In this document: positions 30,801 through 44,000 of the stretch, piece by piece
How positions within the stretch are numbered: position 1 is the stretch's first letter
Layout of the letters: every line of letters begins with the position of its first letter
Source: Anas platyrhynchos
Lineage: Eukaryota; Chordata; Aves; Anseriformes; Anatidae
Assembly: GCF_047663525.1 (NCBI RefSeq)
Contig: NC_092591.1
Location: 28,925,001 to 28,989,000 of the forward strand
Length of the DNA stretch: 64,000 nt
Reading direction: 5' to 3'
Notes under the pieces: generated by a model
Seen by the model: the letters and a program-made list of their open reading frames with translations, nothing else
The model's database searches: none
Told to the model about the DNA's origin: nothing
Program-made: the position numbers and the translations under genes

Positions 30801-33800
30801 AGTGGAAGCACCACTAATTGCTAGGCAAGGTAACACAGATCTTATAACTGTGATATGCAACTTCAGTTAGGGGAAGGGAAAAATATAAATGAAAAACTTA
30901 ATCTAAGGTGTGTTTTATAGTAATCTTAGTCCTAGTTTCTAAGAACCATTCCTATAGTACTCATGGACATGATCCAAATTAGCTTTTTTAAGTACCTTTA
31001 AAGTAAACCAAGGACTTGAATAGAACCTGAACAAAAAACTGATTTGACTGTTTTGTTATTTCTGTTTTGTATTGTCTTCCTTAAATTGAAGCAAAACTGA
31101 TCTACTATTGTGAAGTCTTTATTAAACCTAAATAAGAAACTATCTGTTTTTCTTCAGTGATGCTCTGAACATCCTCTGGAAACAATCTGGGACAACTTCA
31201 ATCTCCAATGAACCTGGACTTAAAAAAAAAAAAAAAAAAAAAAATAGCGTACTTGGTTCCCTGGTCTCAAATGACTCAGAGCTGAAAAATAAAATTTGAG
31301 GGCACTATGTGCTCTGAAATGATGATATTGAATGTGTTAACTGTACACCTGCTGAGCTGCTGCACCTGCCTCTGCTTGTCAGGTCTTCAGCAGTCCTGAG
31401 ATAAAACACATTGAGCTGGGCTCTGATTACCCAAACCGCCTCTGGGAGCTGAGCACCCCCGGAAATCCCATCAGTGCCTCTTGCAGGGTCAGTGAGTGAG
31501 ACCAGAGTGGCTGTGAAATCCCACCTGGGTGGGCGGACCTGCCCCATCCCATTTCTGACAGCCTCGCACTGTTTCTGTACTAGGTTTGCAGATCAGTTTG
31601 GTACCCGAGCTGCCTTAATTCTCTCCTGTGCCTCTGGAAGTGTCTTCTTCCTGCTCCTGTCCATCTCCACCAGCATTCCCATGCTCTTCCTCTCGAGGCT
31701 GCCAGCTGTGTTCATGCATGGGCTACCAGGTAAGGTCAGGCAGAGCCAAGGGACTTTCCAAATTGCTTTTATTGCCTGGTTCCCCGCTTTGTGCTCATGT
31801 TGCTGGAAGTCAGCAGCATAAAGGAATATTTATGTGATCAGGCTGAAACAAAGAGGACTTGAAGCAGCACTTGTACTGGTTACGGAAAACAGGGCTGGCT
31901 GCCTGTAGTCCCAGCCTGGTCTCCTGCCTGTTTGAGCAAACTGCTTGGATGTCACCACTTGGGCACAGGCACCAAATGCTTGCAGGCAGCAGCACTATCC
32001 CAAACTTCTAAGCTGCCTTCTTGCAACCAGGATGTTTTGTAGGAGAGCTTTTCCCTTTCTCCGGCTGAAGTAAGCATATATACCACCTAGTCAGTGATAT
32101 GTGGTTACAGAAATGGCTTTTACTTCCTACAAAACTGTTCTGATTTAGACTGACTTCCCTAGATGTCTCTGTTAAAAACCACACCACCACCACCTTTAGC
32201 TACTGAAGTTCACGCAGCTCATACAAGAAGATTCATGTTGGTAGGGTGTCATCTTCTTATAGTCACTCATGAAGTGGTTTTTGGCGCTGTTTCCTGCAAA
32301 TATGGACTTGATTAATTCCTCTCACTGGTGTGCATGAGCACAGGGCTGCAAGGACGTTTTGTGGCAGGTAGTGCTTCTGCGGCCCATAAACTTGTACCCA
32401 CTGCTCCGAGCCCAGAGTAGGCTTCTTCCAAGGTATTTGTTTCCTTGCAGGTGCTCAGAAGGTTATTACAGACCTGACAGCTCCTTCCCAGCGTGCTGAT
32501 GCTCTGGGGAAGCTGGGTCTTTGCTTCGGAATAGGAATCATCATCGGCTCTGCCCTAGGAGGGATCCTCTCCACCAAATTCGGGTGAGTGATCTGCTCGT
32601 TTGGTGTTGGCCTTGCTGCAGCAACTGGGGGAACATTGAAGGGATATTTTGTTATTTTCACCCCTTACCAGTTTTTGATGATACTGTTCTTTGAATGAAG
32701 CAGTGTGCCATCTTCTTGTGCCGGGCAAGGGTATGGTATAATTCATAGTGTCCAGAAGGCTTCTCTAACTCTTACTACCAGTTCTTCACTAATTTTTAGG
32801 GCCAATAAGGCAAAGAATGCTCCAAACCTGACCCCTGCTGTAAGCTGTCTTTGTGTCCCACTGTGCCACAGCCCCAGGGAGGACTGGTAGTGTTACACCT
32901 ATGCTGGATAATGCAATTGTAGACCCTCTCTTGCCATGTTGGTGGCAGTAGAGGTTCACATCAGAACTCAATGTTTTGCTTCCCATACCACCACAGAGAA
33001 CTACTTGCTGCAAAGCAGTGCAGACTTCATAACCTGCTCCTAAGAAATAAAGTTGTATAACTGAGGAGTGGAAATCTGATGCAGTGTGAAACTCCTGCTG
33101 ATACTGATGTGCTTGGAGGGATGCTGAATACAGAACAAGACCTTGGGGAAGGGGAAAGCACGGCTGCAACACTGGGGGAAAGAGATTGAGGAGGTCTAGC
33201 CCTGAGACAGCAGGGTTAGAGAATGAAGCACACATCTTTTTTGCATACTTTCTACTGCCTGATACAGGCAGGCATGCCTGATATAGCAGGCTGTCACCTT
33301 TTAGGTGCTGAAATTGAAAAGAAATTCCTGGTTTTACTGAATTTATTAGTCTCTGTTCATTACTGGTGGAGGAAGCTCAAAGAGAGCAGCGTATCAGGGA
33401 AATACATGTGGCTGCAATCTTCCTGGGGGAGATGCCCTGTATTTCTGTGAAGGTGCTGGGGGGAGGAAGCCCTTGAGAACTTCTGAGTATATTGCTCTAC
33501 TTTTCTTATGAACCTTAGCTTCTGTAGATTTAGGTTAGCATGGAAATATTTTCTTTTTCAACCACCGCGAGCATTATAGCTGCTCTGAAGTGTAGGCTAG
33601 AGGGTTAAAAAATAATAATAAATAAATCATCGGGGGAAGCTTGTTTTCCAGTCATCATTCTCGTCCTGGGAGCAAACCGTGTGGATGGCAGGGTGCTGTT
33701 CCCGCTAGGTGGCACCGTTGGCTTGTCCCCCAGCTCTGCCTGCAGCCGCCTCCTCCGTGAGTTGCTCCCTGACGCGGTTTCATTGACATCCCATCTTTGT

Positions 33801-36800
33801 GAGCTTCAGGCACCGAAGTCATATGGCAACACTTTTAAATTATTATTATTATTCAGGTCCCGAGGCCTTTTGTAGTGCCATAAGCGCAGTAAAATGTATA
33901 TAGGAATGTCACCTGGGCATTTTGTATAGGTGCAAGTGGTTATGGTGTTGGGAATCGTGCACAGAGCTCTGAACCCTGTTGTGTATCCACATGCCCTCGT
34001 GCTTAGTGATGCTGCTTTGCATCTCACACCTCTGTAAAGGTTGATTAAACAAGAGACGTTAACCTTACTGTGTTAAACAGCAGCTCCTGAAAACTCTGCT
34101 GCCTCTGTCTTGGTAGAACCGCAGAAACTGCTGCAGACAAAATTTCATGAGTTTTCTTCCTTCTCCTTGGGTTATTTCCCATGCATCCAGTGGAGGGCAG
34201 CTTGAGCTTGCAGTTTGTGCATGGCTGATGGAGCATCCCATCACAGGGATTTTGTGGCTGCTGCTCCTGCCATCCCATAGCAGGACTGGGGAATGCAGTC
34301 TGTCAGTCTTCTCCATGAGGATCTGTGCATCCCACTGGGAGGACCGTAGGACTTCCCATGCAAAAGAGGCAAACCCACCCCAATGTGCTGGTGGAGCCTT
34401 TTTGGCACCCCCCAACATCCAGAGGGTTGGTGTGGATTTGTAAAAAGCAGCTTAGGGATGAAGGACTGCTCCAAGGAAGCTGCCCTGGGTGTGGGGTAGT
34501 CACCTTCTCCATTGTAGAATCCTGCCTTTTCTCTGACCTTGTGCTTAGCTCCTCCACCAGACTTCTGTGCAAAGATTATAGGTGCAATCCACTGATATTT
34601 TTTGAAAATATGTTGGCTCAGATCAGTGGTAAGTAGAAACTCAACCCTGCATGCTTCTCCCCCAACAAGCTGGCAAAGCTCTGTGCCATAAAACAGCCCT
34701 TGGAGCATCACTGGTGGCTTCTGGCTGTGTCTGAGACCTTGACCTGGAGGGAAAGGAGTGGGTGTCACATTAGGAACATACTCAAGGATCTTTCGTCCTG
34801 TAGCTGCATCCCACAGACTGGTTATTAATCATTCCTCCCTGTTTCCCACACTGGTACAGGAAGGCTATGGAGCTGCGTAATCGCTTCCCTTTTCCATAGA
34901 AAAGTGACCCAATCTACTTCCTTTGAAAATAAACATTTCTGCCGTGTCATGGAAGAGCAAAGCTGGAGATTTCTGTCCACTCGGCATTCTTCGCCCTCCC
35001 TCGCTACAAAGCTGGCCAGCTTTCCCAGTCTGTTGACAGCATTATTCATATGTTAGTAGTGGTTTGTATACAAAAGAAGGGGTAGAAGTCAGTTTCAGTT
35101 CCTCAGCTGATGTCATTTTGGTATTATTCCACTGTATTGTATTTACCATTTATGTACTTGACCTAAAAAGCTGGTCTGTTATTGTTTTCTTTGCTAGGAT
35201 AATATTTATCAACCCTTATTTATTGAGGGAGCCCCAAGAAGGAAGTTGAATGACTTGTTCTGACTTGTGTAGGACTTCTTGGATGTCAGATTCAGACATC
35301 CACTCCTAAGCTGTGGCCACCAGCTCCAGCCTTTCCTCTTCTCTGAAGTACTCTGCTTCTCCCCATGTTTTCCAAAACTATGAGTGAAGCTGTAGCAAAG
35401 CAATCATCACTGAAATGTGGCTTTGGTTTGTGCAAATCAAAGAGCCATTTGCCAGTTGTCTTCACCCTACTAAACTTAATTTTTGGAGGCCTTACTGTTA
35501 ATATGTGGCCCAGTCCTCTCACCTCTGAAGAGTGCACACAGCTGTGGAGAACAAGTTGTCTGTGGGCAGCACCATGGTCAGGCAAATTTAAACCACCTGA
35601 GGATCAGGTATAAGCCAATTAGCTAAGATTACAGCCATTTGTGATAATTGTCTGGAAGGTGTTTTCATGTTTATGTGCTTTCTTAATTGATGTTTTCTGG
35701 TCATTGGACAGTTGGATCAGGATTGTGGATGTAAATACCTAGCTTGAAACTAACTCCTGTAGTTCAGCTGAGGTCTCCAGGTTGCTGGTGAGTCTGCAAA
35801 CTCTGTCACAGCCCATCCACAAAAGGGGACTGGGAAAAGTAGCTCTGTTTTGTGCTGTGCAAGGGTTTCCCCCTGCCAGGCGCTTACTGGGAAGCTGCTG
35901 GGGACCACAGGCTGAAGGCCCGCACCATGGGAGAGGTGGCTCTGGGCTGGTTAGCAGGCTTTTGTGCCGGTGCTGTGGGTGAAGAGTGAAAGTGGAGGGC
36001 TGGATTAGTTTTCAAAAGTGGAAAGATGAGCCTAAGGTAGTTAATTACAGAGATCTCATCCTTTCTTCTGGGACTATGATTAATTGCGTTTGGCTTCTTT
36101 CTTCTTTCTTTCTAACAAGGACGTACAGAAGCTTTGCTGCATGACCCAAGATTTGTTTGCTTTCTATGGACAAGGAGAGGTTTCTTCATTTTAGTGACTC
36201 AGCTTTAGGCTTAAATCTCTTGGAGTAATTATTCTTTTGAACTTGGGATTTTCCTGGCCAAACCCCTTTGGTCTCTTATTTAATATTATTACAACAGGCT
36301 TTGGGGATGGTTTTTTCTTTTTCTTTTTTCTTCCTGGCTGTACTATTATCCTTCCTCCTCAAGGGGAAAAGAAGGAGCTTGTTCGCCTGGAGTAGGGAAT
36401 TGCATTTCTTTTCAATAACCCATTTGAACCATGTCCTCTGGCAGGGAATTTCTCATCGTTTAGCGGCCGAGTGGAAAAACTGTGGGTGTTGAAAGGGCTG
36501 AAGGTTGGGAGCTGGGAAGGCAGCAAAGGGTGAGAGGGTTGCACTCTGCTCCTGGACAAAGCGAGGCATTCTGCTGCCTGCAGCCATTCCTGCTCCCTTC
36601 CAGAAGAAACTGTGGTATTTCTCTGCCTGGGATGATGTCGATCGGTGGTGCTGGCACAGGCGTTGCTTTGTTCTTTGTGTCAAGGGACTTTGGGAAGAAG
36701 GAGGTGGCATCTGCTTGCCAGTAAGCTGTCCCCAAGCTGCAGTGTGGTCTGTCACCATCAGTCAGGCTCTGAGGTTCTGTAGGAGAGATGGGGAGGGAAT

Positions 36801-39800
36801 AACAAATTGGGCTGTTTGTCATGGAGCTGACAGATTAGGGAAGGTGTGGAAAACCTCAGGAAAAAATAAAACCCAGGAGATTCAAGCTATTTCTGTTCAT
36901 TTACTTTGTTTGACAACTGCTCCATTTTTGGAAGCCACAGGCACAAAGATGGTCTGTAAGGTTTATGTTAACCATCTCTGGCTAGAGGATTATGCACCTC
37001 ATCCCTCCACAAAGTGTTGGGTCAAAGTTGAGGTCTAGGCCACTTCTGTCTGACATCCCCTGCAGCTGAGCTTTCTAGTTCTAATGACTTGTTTAACCTA
37101 TTCTTGAACCTAAGGAATGCCTCAGTGCACTTTTGGTGAGTTTACCTAATCTTGGACCTTTACAATGGAGACAGGTGCACCTAAATTTGCTGTTCAGGCT
37201 CCAAATGGCTGATGGAGAGTCACAGGCACTCCTACGGTATGATTTACCTCATTATGAAGCAGGCCCAAAGCAGCTCAGGGGACCTGTCTGTCGTGCAAGC
37301 TTTCTGTTTAATTTCTGTGTCGCAAAACTTGAGCTCTGGCCATGATAGCTATGCTGGAGTCTAATGTTGCACTGTGAACATGTTGGAAGCCACCAGGATG
37401 CATGCCCTGAGCAGTTCCTCTTGTCCCTGCTGCTTTGTTGCAGCAGGCAGGCCTGCAGCAAGCTCATCCCTGGCCCTTCCTGCCTGCAGACCTCAGTCTG
37501 ACACCTCCTACCACATCTAGGCCACCAATAGTAGGTGTAGGTCTGCTGGCTTACACTTATTTACCCATTTTAAGACCACGCCGTGACCCCCTTCCCCCTT
37601 TGCAGGCAGTCAGTAAGCTTGGCTTCCTTCCAAGGCCTGGTCTGAACTTAAGCAGGAGGAGGGTGGCTGATGGGGCTGAGAGCTCCTCTTTGGTCCTTCG
37701 CCCATAGGTGGGGCCCTTTCCCAAGGGAGGAGAACTGGGGTTCAAGGAAGGAGCCAGCAGCTCATAGTGGGGAGAGCTCATGCCTTGTGGCTGCCCTCAA
37801 GGGTACAGGGCTTGGGTTGAGTTAACGGGATGCTTGTATGGCAGCCCCTTCCCTAGTCTCATTGGGAAATGCCCATTTTTCTCTGAAAACCTCATTCCCC
37901 TTTAGTATTTTCTTAATTGCAGGGGTGTTGGGGCTCTGAGCTGGCTTGCAGTGGGATGTCTTCCTGCACCCTCCTTCCTCCTGGGCACCTTGGGTTAACT
38001 GCTTCCCCTTCTCAGGGCGCTATGCTAAAAGGTCAAATGTGCCTCATTCATTAAAAATTGATTAAAGGGAGAAAGTGTCCAGAACTTCCTTGTGTGGCTG
38101 GTCTGTGCAGCCTGGATGGAGAGGTGAGGTTTGGGGGCTGTTGGGGTGTTCCTTGCACCAGAGCTGTGGGAAGAGGAACCCCTGATGTGTCTTGCAGGTC
38201 AGCGGTTACCCCAGCAGACAAAGCACTGAGAAATGAAAGTGTGGTGGGAAATATTTCTACCTGTTCCCTTCTCCAGCTTTCATTGCAGCTTGTGTGCTGG
38301 GGGAGGACACCCTGCCTCACCTCCCCACGCCTGCAGCCAGAAAGCGAGGGGGTGGTGGCTGAGCGAAACCCTGTTTTGTGCGCCTGGTGGCTAGATCGCA
38401 ATCAAAAACGTGTGTGTCTGCCAAGCTACCTCTGCTGAACTTATTGCGGATACTTGAACGCCGCTCCCTCAGCCCAAGCTTTGGTTTTCTGAGTTGTTTG
38501 CTGGCTTTCTGCAAGGCTGTGTCAAGGTGGTGGATGATTGCTCTTCCCGAGCCTGGTTTGACATCCCAAATAAGTGTTTAAAAAAGTAGGAAACCCAAAA
38601 CAATGGGATTCTTTGGAAAGGCACAAGGTATTTTGGGCTTGGCCTCCTCAGCAGAGGCAGTGCTGAGGGCAGAAGGTGACCCTCACTGTGCTTCTCGTAC
38701 AATAAGGCAGTGTCTGCTCATGACTCACTGGAGCTTCATCTGCTCTTCCCACTCCTGGAATATTTCATGACCAGGCAGCAAATCCAGCAGTATTGCTAGG
38801 GATTGAAATCCAGGGAAATACTGTTTTCTTTGTTAACACAAAATAGAAAGCACAGAAAAGGCTGTGGTTAAGTCCCTCAAGTGGGATTTGGGACTTGGCT
38901 CTGCTGCAGTTTTCCTGTGATGCAAGTAAGTTGTCCCGTCCCTCTGTGGTGGTGTTCCTTGAGCATAAAATGGGGGCAATATGATGCTTTTTCCTTCCCT
39001 CTCCTAATACATTTATTATACTGCTGTTTAGATTAGACAGTCTTTGGGATGCAGACGTTCCCTGTCACAAGTTGTGTGCATGCAAATATCTAAAACCTTG
39101 GAAGAGTGCAGCCAGTTTTTCCTGGATGTATCCTCTTCTGCCCCTGGTGTCCTGAGCAGGCAGAGGTTTAGAGAGCACAACTCACATCCCATTTTGTTTT
39201 TTTATTGCTTATCAGAAGCACATGCCAGCATTTTGCTGTTTCAGGAAAAAAAGAGCTCAGCCAGCCATAAAGCTCAGAGTGGGGTAGGGTCCACCAGAAG
39301 GAGGGGGCTGAAGTTCAGGGCTGAGCCCAGCAAGAGTGGAGGGACCTGGAGGGCAACGTGGGATGGTGAAACCTTTCCCAAAGTCATGCATGCACATGTT
39401 ATACGGACAGCTCTCCTTTATGTCTCCTAATTCTATAGATTCAAAGGGTCACGCTTATGTTTAATTCTGATTTGCTTCAGTGAATGAACCCAGCCCTGTG
39501 GTGGGAGAGTCTGGGGAGCTCAGAGCAGGAAGGATGTGGTGCTTGTGTGGGAAGGATGATTGGACAGGGGAGGGGAGAAAGGTTGGGATGAATGGGAATG
39601 TGTAGGTCTGGCATGGGAAGGCTGGGCTGGGAGGAATTAGGTCTTGGGGGCAGCAACCTCTGGCTTGAGAAGCTGGGGGATGAAGTCTACAGGGAAAGGC
39701 GGAGAGCTTTTAGATCTAGCAGGATCTCTGGAGCAGCAAGGGGCTGAGTTCGGAAGGAAGTAGCACTTTTAGAATGGACCTTCATTTGTGGTGGAGGGAA

Positions 39801-41033
39801 GAAGGGGAACACCCCCATTGCTTTCCCCTGTTTTCCTGCTGCCTGAAATAAGGCTGCTGTATAGGATGGCCAGAAAAGCCTCCCTTTTGGAGAAGTTTGG
39901 GGTTGGGAGCTAAACCCTCCCCATAGCCATCCTTACCAGATGGATGAGGCAAGCAGGAGGCTGGCAGCAGGATGGGAAATGGCAACGCCTGCTTGTGATG
40001 GGACACTGGTCCACTGCGGGTGAAGGTCAGGCTGCTGGGATAAGGATGCTCAGAGGGAAATAAAAATGCTGTGACCTGCACATGAACTATACCAGCTTCT
40101 GTGGCCCCACCCAAGGCTTTCGTTTCATTGCAGGCTCTAAATGAAACCCTGCTCACAGCCACTCCACCAGCCTGCAGAGTCAAAGGTATGTGAAGCATCC
40201 CAGCACTGAGCGCAGCCAGAGGGCAAAGGAGTTTCTGAATGGCCATCTCCAGGCTCACCCCAGCTTGCTGGGGCTTGTCTCTTTAACCTGACAAATCATG
40301 TGTTATCACAGCCAGGGGAGAAGGCATTTCTAGCATCAGGGAGAAGTGCTCTCTGCAGTAGTTATTACCACAACAGGCTTGTGGTCACCAGGTCTGTGCC
40401 TCTGGGTGGCCAGGGACCATGAGGTTCCTTGTTCCTGCTGGTTCCTCAGCAAGCCCCAAATCCTCTTGAGACCCTCCTGCACTTAGCAGCCACTTCTTAA
40501 ATCAGCCCCAAGTAGCTTGTCTCACTGCCCTTCTTGCTTAGGAGGTGGCTTGCATGGCTGAGAAGACATACGGACCCTATACATTCATTAGGAGGATTAG
40601 TTTTGACTGTAACCATCCTCCAAAGCAGAGCCACAGTGATTAGGCTTTGCAGAAATGACAGTGACTATCTTTCAGCCTCCCACTTGGGCATGGCTAAGGT
40701 GGATTTTCAGAAGACAGGAATTCATAGCTTTCAGAAATCTGGTCCGTTTAATGCAGTTTATGTTCAGGTTGTAAAAGTGTTTTTGAGCATTTGAGGCAGT
40801 ATCTAGGCTTTTTGTTTGCTTGTTATTACAGCAAGTATTGTCCCAGTTTTAATTTATTTTTCTTGGTGGTGAAGGTTTTATACATTTAATCCTTTGTGGT
40901 CTGTATGCAGTATTAACTCTGTCTCACTAAATATTTCTCTATTCCCTGATGTCCCATGCTGAGACTTTGGGATAAATTACTTCATAAAATTTTGCTCTAA
41001 ACCTTATTGAAGTCTGCATTGTCTGTATTTTTA

Positions 41034-41080
<47 letters not shown>

Positions 41081-44000
41081 AGTTTAAGTGATCTGGGACT
41101 TTTTGAAGTCATTGGATGTGTTTCCTTTGAGTCTGGTTTTAAATCAAGCTCTGGATAAAGAAATTTGTAGAGGAAGGAATGAAACATCCAAAAACCTAAA
41201 AGATTTCTGCAGGATATTTCTTAAAAGAAAAAAAAAAAAAAAAAAGGGGGGGGGGAAACAAACTTGGAAAAATCACCTTGGGAACATGAGAGAGTGGGAC
41301 TAAAGATAGTAATGGTTATTAAAGCTGAGAAGAATAAAAAGCTCATGCATCAGATTTTTAAGCTTGCTTCCCACAGAAGCTTAGAAAAGCTCTTTCCTGA
41401 TATAAAGCTGTATAACACATTATCTGCAGTCTGTTGGTTGGATTTCTTTCCCTCCCCTTTCTGACTAGACAAAAAAATGGTTTTCAGATAATAGAGAATT
41501 CTGGATAATTCCCAGTCTTCCAGGAATTACTGTTCATGGTGGAAAGAAACTTACTTCTAGATTAGTCTATTGGTGTTTAGAAAAGACATTTTGAAGCCAT
41601 TTGGTGAAGAACTCCTGTAGAGTAATCCAAGGATGCTGCAATAGCACCATGTATTTGCATTGGTGGTTGGTGACAGCAGGCTCAAGCTTCACGCTACACC
41701 CACATGTGTTCTTGTTGCATGTGATTACACGGTCTGGGACATCTAATTGCCTGATTGTAATCTGTCCATCATACCAAAAGTTGCATCATTTTGCCTTGGC
41801 GCTGTGTGGCAAGCACTCTCCAGATAGAGTCTCCTGGCCTTTTAAGGGTCCGTGATTTTTTTTCTCATACTTCTGTATGAAGCCTGACTCCTTAAGTTGC
41901 TTTTTTTTTTTTTTTTTTTTTTTGAGATGGGATTTGGTTGTGGCACGGAAGAATTTGAAATAGCTGGAGAAGTACATCTGTGATATGAAACTGCTCTGAG
42001 TAGCAGCAGAGTGAATTTTTCCAAAAGGGCTCCAAAAGTTGAGCACTGCCTTGACTATTGCAACACTGAGTGAGGGAGAATTCCAATCCCATCTTTCCTT
42101 CTCCAGCTGTGCTCATTCATCCAGTGTAGGTGAGAGGTTGGGAGCCTAGTTTAAAAAAAAAAAAAAAAAAAAAATCAAAATATAATTCCCATGCCCTTGC
42201 AGTGTATCACATGCCTTGCCCTTACCTCAACCTAGTAAGACCCAAAGTCAGATGATGAAGGGGAAAGAAAATACTATGATTTAATAATTACCAAGAATAG
42301 TCCAGGCAAGAGATAAGACCTTGCATGTCTGCAGGTTTGTGTGGATACTGCAGTGAGCCTAGCACCAGGCAGCAGCGGTACTGTGGGAGATGTAAAGCAC
42401 AGGAATGCAAATGGCATGCTATAAAGGCGCAATGAAACGATTCGATGGCACACCCGGGCACTTTGTAATTGCTGGTATCTATCTATTTCTGGACTTTGGA
42501 AGTGAGCCATCTAAAAGCAAATGTTTAGTCAGCCCTGCAAGCTGCCCATAGTGCATGGCATGTGGTGACAGGGTGGTTTGATGGGGATGGGGCCAATCAT
42601 TTCTTTGCCAAACAGGATTATGCTATGAAGAAAAGAGAAAGAGATGGAAAGACATGGATGAAGTTCAGCATCTCTCCATCCTAGAAAGCTGAGGTGTAAG
42701 GGGGGGGAGGAGGCAGAAAGATACCAGTCTGCCGTTTCTGAAAGGCTTTATATGGGGCACGGAGGAAGGTTTTTACTACCATGGATGTAATGCCTTTTAA
42801 AGCAAGTCCTGATTTTGAGGTTTTGGCACAAAACTGAGGGTTACTTTTGGCTCGCAGATGTGAATATGGCCCACTAGCATTTGTTTGGGTCAGGTTTCTT
42901 GGTGTGGGACTGGGCAAGAGGGACATAAGGTGACAACTTGGCCAAAATCTGGGTGGAGGCAGAAAGCTGGATCTTAAAGCTTTGGCTGCTAGAGAACCTG
43001 TGTGATGGTGGAGTCTGGGGGCTGGAGTTTAGCTCAGTGGGGAGACAAGCAAGTTGCAAAATATGGATCTGGGTTCAGGTTACAATTCTGCTCCCCAGGG
43101 CTCTTCCAGGTGTTCAAGTACAAACTCCTGGCTCAGGCCCATCTCTAATTAGGCATATTCTTTAAAAGTATTTTCCTTCCTCGGTTCCTGTGCTCTTGGC
43201 TTGTCTCCACTAGCCCTCTCTGCTGTGCTGGAGCACAGTTTGCTGGGTGTATTAATTGAACTGTTTACACACCTGGCTTCCTGCAAGAATAGACACCCAG
43301 CTCCTGCTTTTGAAAAGCCTAGCCCAGAGGCTGTAAACAGGAATTGTGCTATGTCTGGAAAAGCTGAACTGCTGCTTATCTCCACTCCCCGGGGCTGTGG
43401 GAGCAGCAGCAGCTGCAGACGTGGGTCAGTTGAGCTTGGAAACTGGCTTGTGCACCCTTCCCACCGGTCCTGTCCTCCACCTGGCCCAGGTCCCCCTGCA
43501 GCTCAGGAGCCACCTTCTCTGCAGAGCTATTCCCTTTGCTTGTGGCACGGGCAGGAGAGGACCCAACTGGTTTTTGGAGCAGCTTAGATGCTTATTTTGC
43601 CTCGTGTATGAAAACTGGGGGCATCATCATGGGGTAACGTCCTGTGCAGGACTTGTGTTTCTGTCCAAGCTCCCCAAAAGCAGGGGTGTGTTCCTCACCC
43701 CTTATACTATCTGAAGAAGGACATCTCACATAACTTTGTGTAGCTCAAAGAATGGCTGTGGAAAGAGTAGGCTGGAGACACTTGTGTGGTCTGGATCAGG
43801 TGGAATTGTTCCATGTGGTCCATTAAAGCTTTGAATATATGAGTGTAAAAAGATCATGTTGCACAGTTTTTATTTCAAAGTATATGGGGAGGGAGGAAAG
43901 GCAGCCCAAAATCAGTAGGTTGGTGCTGTCAAGGATTTTTTCTTCTTAGGTAGTGTTGGAAGACCCCACAGATGTTGAAATGGACTTTGTCACTGCTGGA

